Shown here: in pieces, positions 10,959 to 22,431 of the stretch
How the letters are laid out: every line of letters starts with the position of its first letter
Numbering within the stretch: the first letter of the stretch is position 1
NCBI GenBank assembly: GCA_047495785.1
Contig: JBLDXI010000042.1
Coordinates: forward strand, 1,550,001 to 1,614,000
DNA from: Lepidodermella squamata
Lineage: Eukaryota; Gastrotricha
Reading direction: 5' to 3'
DNA length: 64,000 nucleotides
The notes under the pieces: generated by a model
What the model saw: only the letters and a program-made list of their open reading frames with translations
The model's database searches: none
What the model was told of the DNA's origin: nothing
Translations under genes and position numbers: made by a program

Positions 10959-12762
10959 ATGCTTCTCTACTTAGCAATTGTAATCGCTTTCCTTGGGCTG
11001 GGATCTAGACTCGCCACTGCTCAAGATGATCTTGAATGCGGTTCTGCGATTTCCACTGCTGCGGCGGAAGCTAGCGACTCAGCTGGCAGCCAACCAGTGG
11101 AACCAAACGCCTACCCATGGCTAGTATGTTTCGATTGTAAATATTATTAATTCATTTAACAATAACAGAATGTTCATTCAAGGTTTCTCTTGAGATTCAG
11201 AAAAGGGGTGAAACATCAGCCTCGTACTGCGGAGCTTCCCTCATCTCTAAGCAATGGCTGATAACTGCAGCTCAATGCGTTTCGAATGCCATTTCGTGAG
11301 TGCTTTAATAAATTCCCCTACTTATGACGATTCAGTGTTTGTTTGAACAGGATCAAGGCAACGCTAGGTCGCCATAATACCAGTGATCGTTCAAAGGGAG
11401 CCTACTATGAATCTTTCGTATCGCTACCACCTTTGGTGCATCCGCTATACAATAGAAATGAGAATGTATCCGAATTGATTTCGCCCTCTTGCAATTGAAG
11501 AAGCCGCAGTCTAGGTTCTCGCAGCAGATCAAACCGATTTGTTTGCCTGACCATGTGCCGAGCCGATTCAATTGCTGGATGCGAGTCAGTTGTCGCTGTT
11601 GGCTGGGGTCGTTTTGAACATGTTGTAATCTAACATCATATACATAACAGTCCCCAAGCGTTCAGACCAAGGGGCCCGTGATTCGTAGGGATTTTAAAGA
11701 TAGGACATACTACATTATGAGACAGGAAGAATTGGTTGAAAGAATGCAAGTTTGTCAGTGTGAAAATTCAGGGGAGGCCATGGGGACCATTTTTTTAACG
11801 TAACTGTGGGACATTCAGTTTATTTCCGCGAGAACCGTACATGATAGCTGATAAAACTCTGCATATCCGAAATCTGCGCACTTGTTTACATCTCAGGCTA
11901 GCGAATTCCAAAGTGATCGCATCGAGCGATCAGTGTGCGAAGTAGGATCCGGGAGCTGAGGTGTTTTCTACTTGTTCTCTTGTTAGCAGCCGAAGAAACC
12001 AAAGGGTCCCCCCTGTGGTTTATTCAGCCTTCCTCTTATTGGAGTCCCGGAGCTGAAGTGTTGCGACACCCCAGCACCCCCGTACTTCACACCCTGCGAC
12101 CGATCAATTGTTGATTATCGATTATCGATTTTCAGCCCATCGATTAATGATCGAAGTGATTATGTGGTGGCATTTGAAATCAGCATACCCTGATTACATT
12201 TATTAGTTCTCTGCCGTGAAAAAAACATGCGATTATCGATTATCAATTATCGATTATTGGTGCCAAAAATCAATCACTGCCTAGGCTATGGAAAACCGGT
12301 CGTTCTAATGACGCCCGTCCCATCATGAATAGCTGAGAAAAAAATACAAGGAAAACTATCACCGTTAATGAGAAAATAGGTTTCGAATTTCAGGTTTAAA
12401 TTTGACATAAACGCGGACTGAACCATATATCCGTCGCACAAAGCTACACAAAGCCCTATTTCTATTTTTGTATTTCAGCCCAACCGAGATCTGAGATCCC
12501 GAGAAAACTTAATCTGCAGGTTCAGTCGTACGCAAATTGTTCGCAGGAGTATCCCCGCGACTCGAAGATGTGTTTCGCCGCCGATGATAGTGGCGTTTGC
12601 TTCGGCGATTCTGGGAGTCCACTCATGTGTTCGAAATCAAATAGGACTTACCTACTCGGTATAAATTCGAATATTGGTGATTCGTGCACGACAGAAATGC
12701 CTGGCATCTACAGCAGGGTCTGCAAGATTCTGGATTGGATTTCGAACAACACAGATTTCTAG
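10959..12762 (+). pseudogene. Serine protease homologue pseudogene (copy A)
   Basis: This is a close duplicate of the gene at 32394-33950, with the same signal peptide (SIVIAFLGLGSRLATA-type), first intron position and C-terminal GVCFGDSGSPLMC motif. Lesions against that copy: a one-base deletion at about 11472 in the DFDFALLQ aspartate region, which leads to a stop about 25 bases later; an 8-base deletion near 11550; loss of the usual splice donor after GRFE near 11625; and about 750 extra bases in the third intron (roughly 11700-12450). It ends in a stop at 12760-12762 and lacks the CCP exons of the other copy. The His of the catalytic triad is Gln in both copies (TAAQC). It is non-functional. 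Confidence 0.85.
11700..12450. mobile_element. Repeat-rich insertion in the pseudogene intron
   Basis: Sequence absent from the equivalent intron of the copy at 33058-33169. It contains a dispersed repeat (GCGAAGTAGGATCC..., then CCAAAGGGTCCCCCCTGTGG at 12000) that recurs near 21090, 30955 and 60750. It also has clustered ATCGATTATCGATT-type palindromes at about 12110-12270. Exact borders and element type are not resolved. Confidence 0.6.
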
Positions 12763-13313
12763 ATTGTTAATTTTGAGAAGTTGTGGAGCATGTTTTAGTA
12801 AGAAATTTTCAAAATTTTCTCGCTTCGCTCGGTTATATAAGTCAAAATGACCAGTCATTTTGGCAAATACAGCAAAAAAATTGTTTCCATCCCCGGCAGC
12901 TCCGGGATCGAAGATCGCACCCTGCTCAAGTACCCTATGATTTTGCGTCAGGTACTTTCAGCCTATATAGTCACTATATAAATTGAAAAAATCCAAATTG
13001 CACACCTCGGTTACCTATTTTTAGATTACCAGTTTCAAAACCGTAGTTGAGGGGAACTCCCAAACCCCTACACCAAAAGCACCGAAACCCCCAATGCCGA
13101 TGTTATTTTATTTCAATCGACATCAATAAGATCAATCAATAAGATAATCGACATTCACAGCAATTTACGTTCCTCTCCGGTTAATCAATCATCAAAATTC
13201 GAAATAATCGTCACCAGCTGAACCATCCAGGCAGGCAACCTATTATGAATTGACATAAATTTTTCAGCGAAATAAGAGAGCCGTTAAGCGAACAATTACC
13301 TCGGCTTTAGCAG
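12763..13313. other. No supported gene
   Basis: Non-coding stretch between the protease pseudogene and the 3' end of the laminin-G gene. It holds one CTCGCTTCGCTC motif near 12820 that belongs to a dispersed word family seen also at 54.5 and 57 kb. Nothing else is recognised. Confidence 0.5.
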
Positions 13314-16300
13314 TTACACCTCAATTACATCCGAGAAAGCAGCGCAGTTGACTTCGAGCCTTCGCATCTCTTCCTCAGTTAAGACGCGGTTAACAATATT
13401 CAGGCAATTCAGGCTTCCCCTGAAATCTGCTCTGTGTTGAGAGCTGAGCGTCGCGAAAAAAATAACATGTATTATATTTGTCAGGTTAACCATTTGCTAC
13501 AAATAATGTGCACTGTACTATTGTAGCTCATCTATAAATAAAAATGTGTATATGAGTACCTTCAAGTGTGAAAGAATCCTTAGAAATTGACCGTAATACT
13601 CATATTTCTCGGGAATTTTCAGATTTGATTTGATTTGATTTAGACAGGTCTGATGATTAGATTGGATTGATCAATCTTTTCAGGGGATTCGATTTGAAAT
13701 GATATACCTGTGATTAACTTAAGAAATCAAATCAAATCAAATCGAAGTCACTGATATCAGGATGATTTTATCAAGTTTTCTACGGGCATCTTATTGTAGG
13801 ATCTTTGGTCGCGGTGAAAATGAGTTTAAAGTTTAAAGCAATAATCGCTCCTCCGAAAAGAGTAGTCCGTCGCAGTTTTAGTTTTTGCTATTTGCAAATT
13901 GAGAACGTACCTCCCCAGTAGAAACGAAGCAACGTGAGTATCAATCAGATTGCCGTACTGAGCAGGAACTGATTGTCCTTGAATGAAGTATCCGTCGCAC
14001 CCGAGAACGGCTGTTCTGATTGCTGGATCAAAGACCACCGAGTAGAAATGAGGAAGAGCCCTCAAAGGTTCGTTTGGATCGTCGGGTAGCCATTTATTAG
14101 GAACTTTACACAATCCGCCAATATTAACATAGCCAGACGAGAACCCCAACTGATCATCATTCATCATGTAAATACTCGGACCGGCATCTTCTGAATTGTC
14201 ATTGGTATATTGAAGAACTGGGCCATATGAAGATGAGCTTGCCATAAATGTAATCGTGAAAGCACCTGTGCCGAGGTCGAGTTTATCGCCTGACACACGA
14301 ATAGGCTTCGAATTGGAAATGCTGAGAGACGTAGGCAGCTGACGGAAAACATTGAAGTAAGCTGTAGGGTTCTGCGCTACAGTCACATCGCTGTCAGGTG
14401 GTATGATATCATTGAGATTTTCAAATAGTGGCCAGTAAGCGATGTGGCCATTCACGATGTCTTCAACCTTGCTGGGTACGATCGCTTGGTTGGCGAGCAC
14501 CTGGTAGCACTTCCTCCGCAGTTGCCTTCGCTGCACGCGGTTCAACACGGCGTTGTAAATTGAGTAGCACGAGAAGTAGCGATCGGTTTCGGTCGCGGCA
14601 GCTGGCAAAACTCCGCCAAACTTGATTTCATAGGCTTTATCACTGGGAAGCTTTACAGTGAGCGCAGTTACCACGTGGTCGCAAAATAACTTCAGGTTAT
14701 TATATTGGCTCGTGTTGTCATATGCGAAGCCAACGAAGTGCCAGCGATTCACTTCCGAAGTAGAGCAGGCGAGCGAGACATTAATGGTTGCTATAAACGT
14801 AAGAAGATACGAGATCATACGAGAGATGGGCGAATACAGTTTTCAAAATAGTTTTGTTGAAATTTAGCAGCTTTTAGGTTTAAGCTTTTTAAAGTGAAAA
14901 TGATATTAACCCTTACCATTCCCCTTGGGTGGTATTCCACCCAATCTAAATTTCAGACGCACACAACTTATTTATAGCGCGGAATTTTTCGATGCCCTTT
15001 TAGGTATTCCTCAAAATCTCGAAAAAAATCTCGATAAAATATTGAAATAGGCTGAGCTACGGGCACAATTAGTGGCATCACTACTTTTTGTAAGCTTGGG
15101 TGGTATACCACCCAGAATGTCTCAACACCCATCAAGTTACTGTTTAAATGTTCAAATTTCTGATTTGAGATCACTACCGAGTAGAAATCTTTATATTTTT
15201 CAACTGAATTAACTATAAATAGAATACATCCGCAAAAATATCATGTCTGGTGTTCTTTTAACCTCAGAAATAAGGATCGGTAATACCAGGTTGTTTTCGG
15301 GCTTTAGCCGGTTTTCACGCCCTAGAGACCTTGTTTTGGCCCATCTTCGCTAGAGGCAATGTAAAATTGTTAACAATACTGTTATTTATGTTTTCCATGC
15401 ATCATTTGGCCCCTAAAGCTGATAAACAGGTGAAATCAGGAATTGGGTGGTATACCACCCAATTGCACCAAAAGTTCGTTTGCGAGTCGGGGTCTGGCTA
15501 GGGTTAATGACTGTTACTTGCTACAACATGGCATAGATAGCATTTGCAATTTGCAATTGGTTTAAATCGAATAGACTCGTGATTAATGCTAAGAAATGCT
15601 CTGTGCTACACTTGGGCTCAACTAATTTGTCCTTCAATATCGAATTGATGGCGTGGAACCGAATAGTTTCTCCCATGTTCGAGATTTGGGCGTTCAAATT
15701 GACAATAAGCTGTCATTTGATGTCCATTGCGCTAATTCAGAGCACTGCTTCTAATTTTACAACGCAAAACGCACGATTTCTAATTTTGACCTTTTTCACT
15801 TAAAATGCGTGCGTTTTTCTAATTCGCATTTCTAATTTACTTAGAACACGTGCGTTGTTCTAATTAGCAAATTAAAACCCGCACGTTTTTTTATTGCGCG
15901 TAATTACTCATTCATAAAACAGCAACGCAATTTTACGCACACCAATAGAGCACCCCGCCCTAATTTCGGCCGCTTTTCAGGTTTTTCCTACTTTGCCAGC
16001 CAGGTGAATTTTTAGATAATATTCGGCAGAAGCAAAATAAAAGACGAGTTATTAGGGTATCGAATGCCGCTTTCCGCAAGTCCGGACGATTTTACCTTGA
16101 TTTATGGTCAATTTTTTAGTCACCCAGACACCCGGCCGGAATTTTCGGCCACCTCATCCAGGTACACTAATGCCATAGGTTTGGTATCGTTAGATTTGTC
16201 TCAAAAAGCTGGCTATAAAAACCGCCTTAGTTGCTTCACCTGTGAGCTTATCCTTGACGACGTGATGCCTGAAACTCAAACTTGTTTTCTACCTAATAGC

Positions 16301-19300
16301 CTAACTGCGGTTGACTTTCTAAAATTCTGGAAAAATATCTAAAAAATCCCTTGCCTCCTGTAGAACGAGAGTATCAATTTTGTTTTCCCGAATTCAATTC
16401 CCCTATTGACAGCTAATTTTTGGAATCGAACCCTCAAAAACCCTAAAATTGGCCCTCTGGATCTCTTCACCTGGGCGGTTTTAGATAGAATATTTTATAC
16501 CAAAATGAAGCTGGTATTTAGCTGGTAATTATTGAGGTGAAAGCAGTACATTTTAAAGAGCCAGTTCCAGGTAAATTATACCTGCAAAGTAGCGGTAACA
16601 GAGCACTCGAGAAGCGACATAAGCCCGCTCGCTTGCATTTAGAATTATTATTTTTTCGATCACGTGCTTGAGAAATCATGAAACAGATGGGCCCAACAAT
16701 GCAAAGTTCTTGAATTGCGTGCAAATAAACTGCTGCACAGCACTTCGGTGGCCGAAGTTAGGACGCAACGGCCGAATTTAGGAAGTGGCTGAAATTAGGG
16801 CTCCCTCCTCTAATAACTCATTTTTATTGCACACACATAACGCTATTGATAACCGAGGCGATAGCCGAGGTTACCGAAGGCAAGCGCAGCGAGGCCTTTA
16901 ATTTGACGCTCACTTGAAGTAGAAAATGTGATTGAAAAGAGGCGAAAAAACTCGCATAACTCAGTACCTGAAAATTAGAAGCCGTACTCTAATATATGTT
17001 AGAACACGATTTTTGATTCTAATCGAGAAAACGCGTAATTAGAAAATAATCTAATTACACTCGGCTGCGCCTCGTTCCACTCTTGCTTCGACTCGTTTCA
17101 ACGTCTCATCTAGGCTCGCTTCACTCGCCTTTCACTACTAGACTCGGCTTCGCCTCGTTTTATTCTAAAGGCATCGCTGCGCTCGCCTTTGGTAACCTCG
17201 GCTATCGCCTCGGTTATTAACAGCGTTTTGTGTGTGCAATAAAATGAGAAACCATTGCTGTGCGTAAAAATGCGTCGCTTTTATGAATGAGTAATTACGC
17301 GCAATAAAAAAAACGTGCATGTTCTAAGTGAATTAGAAATGCGAATTAGAAAAACGCACGCGTTCTAAGTGAAAAAACTCAAAATTAGAAATCGTGCGAT
17401 TTGCATTGTGAAATTAGAAGCAGTGCTCTAATAATGTTAGATCACTCGTTTTGATCATAATCTCGAAAACGCTCCCTCTCGTAAACTTCGACTCGTGAAT
17501 CACTCGTGAATCACCCGTCGTTTACTCGAGATTACTAAATTACGCGTCTTCTCGATCAGAATCAAAACTCGGTGTTCTAACATATATTAGAAACCAGGGG
17601 CAATAGGTTATTTTTCGGAGTTTCACGCCTCTTTCCACTACAATATAACAGAGTAACCACAAACCAGAAGGATTTTGAAGAAGCAGCGTCTTCTCAGACC
17701 CAATGTAAGACAAAAAATACATTGGTTGAAGGTTGGAATCAGAAATCGCAGCTACGCGAACGTAACCAGTTGTTGGCTGCGTTTTTAGGAATACCGACAC
17801 AGTGAAGTTACGGCCGAGATTTGAAATTAAAGATTGCGACAGTTTGCCGAAATCCGTGTTCGCGCCTTCAAATGCCACAGCTGTATTTTGATGGCCGAAA
17901 GGTCCAGTGGTGTAGCTTTCAACGCTGCTGCTGGCTATCATTCCAGATGCGCTAATATCGTTGAGTGCAGAGTTGAAAGGCCAGAATCCAACTTCAAGCG
18001 GCAAACCAGGAAGGTTATCTGCGAAAAATAAAGACATTTTCATAGTTCAAAATTCGTTCACAAAAAACGTGATGTACTTACTTGATTCACAGGCATCAGC
18101 TGTTGGGTAAATTTTGACAAGCTGCAAATTTACGAAAATAAAGCTTCCTATTTTTCAATAAATCCGCAAATTCACCTCCCAAGGGGATATACAGGTGTCA
18201 TTTTTACCAATGCACTTGTACTGTAGGGCGCTTGAATCGAAGCATAGATTTCGCTGAAAGATACTTGGTCAAGTAGGAATTCAACATGGGTATTAGATTC
18301 TCACCATTAGAGTCACTTGGTAGCAATCGGCGTAGTTGTCAGCATAAGTCGATTTTGACGCATAAGACCCGAGCTGATTAGCAAATGTAAAACGGGACAA
18401 CAAATTTAGGAAAAACTTACCAGAGTGGTAGAAGGCGGACATACGGCGTAGCATCTGGACATCTTCGTAGAGTCTGGCATACATAAGAGAGTGCCCTATG
18501 TCGAGAAAAGGTCAGGCCTATCCTGCAAAAGGCAGCTTTGAATAATACCCCGGTCTCGCAATCAGATTTGCTCGTAAATTCTCGATCGTCAACGCTCTGC
18601 GGAAAGAAAAGTGGAGAATGATTTGGAACGCTGAAAAATCAAGGTGAACTCACATTGTTCAATCCACTCGAGCAAGAGGTGAAACAGCCATGAAATTTCA
18701 GATCGGCGTCATAGCAGCGAAGGTAATTCGATAGTACCGGGGCTAAAAAACAAATGTGAAAGAAACGATTTTAGTGAGATGCTGATATGAAAAACCAGCA
18801 GCGCATTGACTGAATGAATCGTAGACTAGATTGTCCTGACTTGGGCTCTGTTTCGATAATTAGAAAAAAATTTACTGATTATGATCAGGAAACCCCGAGA
18901 AATGTACCGTAAGCAATGGGCAAGTTTTGGATTGCGGAATACAAACGACAGGTGAATCGCTCGAGTTGACGCATTTGAAGTGTTTGCCCTGCAACAAAAA
19001 ACGCAGACTGAAATGTGATTGAATCATGGATCGATTATACCTGAGTGAGATTCGAGCAAAGTTGAAGATTATCAAACAAAGAGCCATTTTCCGAGCCGAT
19101 TGATCCGAGCTGAAATTCGAAAATAGATCATGCGAGCGCTTCTTAATCTGAAACCTCGACAGCCTACATCAAATTTGCCGGTTCCGAGTTGGCAATTTTC
19201 TGCGCAACTGCCACCGTTCGCTGAGTCGTAACACATGTTCACAGCCTGAAATTTGCACACATTTTGAAATAAAATAAGATAGCGACTAGTAAAAATACTC

Positions 19301-22300
19301 ACGCCCTGCTCGCAAGCCATTTTCGTTGTGTAAATTGTTGGGCTGAGCGTCTGCGTGAATAAAGAAATTTGCAGCAATCTGAGACACTGTTATTTCCTCC
19401 TTACATCCCCCCCGACACAAGTCGATGGGGCTTGCTTGCAGCCAGAGAATGACGGCTTCGACCAATCGAAGCAGCGGCGATGCGGGTAATTCACAGCAGT
19501 TGCTACATCATTCAAGGCCATTTTTTTGACGCATTGAAATGTAGGAATCACTCACCGGTTATGCAGTCGTTGAAATTGTTAAAGGTGGCTCCGCTGATAC
19601 TTCCGGCTGGGCACGAGGTGCTTCTGGGCTGGCATTTGACTAATGCGAACGAAGCTTGATCCAAGCATAGAGTATGGGGATGGTAAAAGACGCAAAGTTG
19701 CAGCATTTCAACGCAGAAAATTTAAAGAAAACCTGAGAAGCCATACAATCAGCATAATTTCCAGCGAAATCGGATTTAGCATTGAACGTAGTGACCTATG
19801 AGTTGACAAAAATTAGTGTAACCTTATAACACTAGATTTTAATTTAAAGTTACCAGCGTTAGTCCAGTTCCACTGCATGAACCGCGACACGTTACGCCGG
19901 CGGCTGACGAGCAAAGCGCAGCAGGCTGGATTTGTACATTTTCAAAAATAAAATCTATGGCTTCCACGACGGCAACTCACTCCAACAGTGCAGGTGGCCT
20001 TGTCCGCGTAGCTTCCGTAGCTGAATTCCTAGAAAATTTATCCCTTTAATAACAACTCCAATTATCTGTAAAACTCTATGTTACCTGTGTTGCTACAGTA
20101 GCGTTGCACGCTGACGATTGACAGCCGAGAAACGATCGATCGCTAGTCAAGAAACAGCGGTAGTTCGTCTTGAAGTCATTTTCGTTTCGTACAACTACAA
20201 GACATGTAGGAATAGGAGTTACTTTGTAGGCGTTGCATTGTAACTCACTGTACTGCTCTTGCATACAACTTTGCATAGAAGCGACCGTGCGAACGTATGC
20301 CTGTGAAATACAAAATGCCTGAATTTAACAGCTATTCGAGCTGGAGACGTAAAGCAAATGCCAGCGGACTGTTTCTTGAGTTTTTCTTTTAAAAGTAGAG
20401 GTTCCGAAAAAGTAGCTAATTTTTCGCTTTAAAAAAGTGTTTGGTTAAGTAAGAGGTCCTATAATCGAAGAACTCGAAAATCGAACCACACTTAACTCTG
20501 AACCTCAACCAAGCCCTACATACGGGCGCAGTCGTTCACAAATTCGAAAAACTGACACATTTTTAGCACAATTGTTGCCAACTCGAAAAATGCGATTTCG
20601 CAATAAAAATACAACCTAGTAGGTAATCAATGACGCTTTCCACACTGGTTACCGATTTTTCTCCCAATTAGCTAACAGTAACCGAAAATAAGCGAAAATT
20701 AAAAAAAATTGAATCGAAGTGTTTATCAACTCATTTCAACTCAGGGTCAATCGCTGATTCCGAAAATCACATTTTCTGCTGAAAATTGGGCAACATGAAT
20801 TTGTTCATGTGATTTAGGCCCAGTTTTGACGAGTTAGACATTAAAATTAAATAAAAATCTGGAAAGATTCTGGAAAATGTGCGGCTAAAAAGTAACTGTT
20901 TTCAGCGTTCTAGAATGATTTTTAAGGATGATGAACATTGGCTCAAATGAAAAAAATTGTGTTAACATCATTTTTCGATGACGGCGCCCGCATGTAGCCT
21001 TAACCCTAACACCAAACCCCAAACCCCTAACCCAGGGCTTCTCAACAACTGAACCCTTAGCGACCCTAAGACCCCTACCAACGTGACCAAAGGGTCCCCC
21101 CTGTGGTTTTTTGGGGGATTTTCCGCTTTGGCCTTGTGAACTGGGGGTACGATAACCCTCATTTGTCCTGACCTTTAATTTTTCGAACCTAATCAGTCAC
21201 CTGAATAGTACCTAGATTGACAGTAAAAACCACCGAATAGCCACTACGGCTACTGCCTACCACCTGTGACTTCACGCGCGAAGTGTTTGCTAATGTGGAT
21301 TCACTAGAAAAAAATCCGGTTTATTAGCTCAAAAGCCCGCAAAATGCTCTTGCTAATAAACCCGTCGCCAAAGGGTTTATTAGCTATATTTAGCTAAATA
21401 TCCAGCTAAATAGCCATAATTTGATTGCGCAACAATGAAAAATAAGCTGTTTAGCTGAATGTTTAGCTAAATATAGCTAATAAACCCTTTGGCGACGGGT
21501 TTATTAGCAAGAGCATTTTGAGGGCTTTTGAGCTAATAAACCGGATTTTTTCTAGTGTTAAGGTGGATAAAAGGCGATTAGTGCACTTACTGACGAAAAA
21601 TCGCAACCAACCAACTTCAGCCACTTACCCAGCAGGCGCTCTTGTAAGCCACTTCATACAAGGCCTATTAATACGGTTCTGCCCTTTATCCTTTATTATT
21701 TCAAATGACCATTACCCTCTGCCCTTTATTCCGGTTCTGCCCTATAATTGGGTCCTGCCTAATAATTCGTAAAATACGGTATATAGACTCACCCCATTGT
21801 TTGGGCAGGTTCCATTCAAAGGAACGCATAACCGAACACCATTCTTGTCGCAAAGATAAGCTGGACGAGTCTGAAAAATAAACATATAAATTGCTGTGAA
21901 ATTTGAAAAAAATCAAAAAATACCATGAAACCCTTGATATCTGTTCTACAATCGGCAAACTTGGCCTTGAATGACTGACCAATGTACTCAAAAGTCTGAA
22001 AGACAATTCATTTTGATGTTAATAAAGAATAAAAACTTACCAGAACTTCATCAGCTGAGCAGCCCAGGTTTCTTGGAATGCACCTCATACTGGTTTGCTT
22101 GAAATTGAAACAGCTTCGAGCGGACTTTTATGAAATCAAATACATGACATGAGGCCAGCCAGTATGAAATAACATACTCCACTGATGCAGCTGTCATAGC
22201 TAGTCAAAGCTGTTCCGAGCTGGAATTGAATTAACAAATTATTATAGGAAAATTTATGAAAACAATTCAACTGGCCTGAATTTCTTCAAAATAAGAGCAA

Positions 22301-22431
22301 CTGATTTTACAACCAGTGAAATCGTCGTTGAAGCGCGAGAAGCATCGCTTGTATGCCTGCTGTGAGTTGGTGGTCGCAGCGACTAATAGAAGCGCCACCA
22401 AATGAAATAATGTTGAAGAATACAGCAACAT
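13314..22431 (-). CDS. Large secreted protein: repeated Cys-rich modules plus two laminin-G domains
   Basis: The start at 22431 gives a signal peptide (MLLYSSTLFHLVALLLVAAT). About 20 short exons follow, most of 15-40 codons, down to about 18080. They repeat three types in order: (a) RCF-x(5-8)-F-x-GC-x(3-5)-C, as in KRCFSRFNDDFTGC, YRCFLTSDRSFLGC, RRCFDWSKPSFSGC and LRCYDADLKFHGC; (b) an aromatic-rich piece with one Cys, as in SKSTYADNYADC, SYGSYADKATC and TFNNFNDC; (c) a piece with three Cys, as in LCFDSSALQYKC and LCMPDSTKMSRC. A laminin-G domain follows (VGFWPFNSALND near 17990). It is split by an intron at 17664-14791 and continues at 14790 (NRWHFVGFAYDN). A second one (HIAYWPLFENLND) ends in the exon 13431-13314 (LTEEEMRRLEVNC, stop). 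Phases across the 2.9 kb intron agree. Alternatively 14818-13314 is a separate gene, since MISYLLTFIATINVSLA also looks like a signal peptide. An extracellular matrix or coat role is an inference. Confidence 0.68.
13621..13744. repeat. Inverted ATTTG-repeat in an intron
   Basis: ATTTGATTTGATTTGATTT at about 13622-13640 is mirrored by AATCAAATCAAATCAAATC at about 13725-13743. It lies in the intron between the last two exons of the laminin-G gene. Confidence 0.75.
14906..15507. mobile_element. piggyBac-type MITE
   Basis: A 594-base element (14910-15503) is flanked on both sides by TTAA, the target site duplicated by piggyBac transposases. The ends are imperfect inverted repeats of the form CCCTnnCCAnnCCCC. 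Inside are three copies of a 16-base palindrome, GGGTGGTATWCCACCC: 14927-14942, 15098-15113 and 15445-15460. No transposase is encoded, so it would depend on one supplied in trans. It lies in the large intron of the laminin-G gene. Confidence 0.82.
15540..15737 (+). mobile_element. LINE reverse transcriptase C-terminal relic
   Basis: A plus-strand stretch reads NWFKSNRLVINAKKCSVLHLG. This is the typical region after the RT fingers/palm of Jockey/CR1-type LINEs, followed after a frameshift by DLGVQIDNKLSFD-like sequence. It is too short to assign to the LINE at 3869-5547, which lacks this part. Confidence 0.78.
15739..17429. mobile_element. Long-TIR (fold-back type) element with a nested insertion
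   Basis: The left end (15739-15943) and right end (17429-17250) are inverted copies beginning AGAGCACTGCTTCTAATTT. The inverted homology resumes further in: 16813-16885 pairs with 17170-17245, including ACCGAGGCGATAGCCGAGGT. So the left arm was once continuous and has been split by another insertion at 15946-16812. The interior (16890-17180) is rich in CTCGGCTTCGCCTCG-type words. No transposase is recognised. Confidence 0.75.
15946..16812. mobile_element. Element nested in the left arm of the fold-back element
   Basis: It interrupts the left inverted repeat of the surrounding element. Its own ends are inverted: TAGAG-n8-GCCCTAATTTCGGCC on the left, and the reverse complement of TAGAG-n8-GCCCTAATTTCAGCC on the right. 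It holds a 92-codon open frame (16064-16342) with no recognised domain. No clear target duplication is seen. Confidence 0.6.
17427..17592. repeat. Short inverted-repeat unit next to the fold-back element
   Basis: TCTAATAATGTTAGATCAC at the left end and GTTCTAACATATATTAGA at the right end are inverted, and both continue inward with CGTTTTGATnnnAATCTCGA-like sequence. A related copy of the right end lies inside the fold-back element at about 16988-17035. Confidence 0.65.
20985..21145. repeat. CCCTAA-like tract joined to a dispersed repeat
   Basis: Degenerate CCCTAAC/ACCCCAAAC repeats run from about 20998 to 21035. They are followed by GACCAAAGGGTCCCCCCTGTGG, the core of a dispersed repeat also present near 12000, 30990 and 60780. 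It lies in a 1.5 kb intron of the laminin-G gene. Confidence 0.7.
21302..21557. mobile_element. CACTA-like MITE, nearly all inverted repeat
   Basis: A 256-base element with arms of about 110 bases that are nearly identical inverted copies, beginning CACTAGAAAAAA(A)TCCGG. The two arms differ at very few positions, so the insertion is probably recent. The CACTA terminus is typical of the CACTA/En-Spm superfamily; the flanking TT on both sides may be a 2-base target duplication. It lies in an intron of the laminin-G gene. Confidence 0.8.

Noticed and set aside
16064-16342. 92-codon open frame inside the nested element
   Set aside because: No domain, no signal peptide, no splice context; it lies wholly inside a non-autonomous insertion, so a chance frame is likely.
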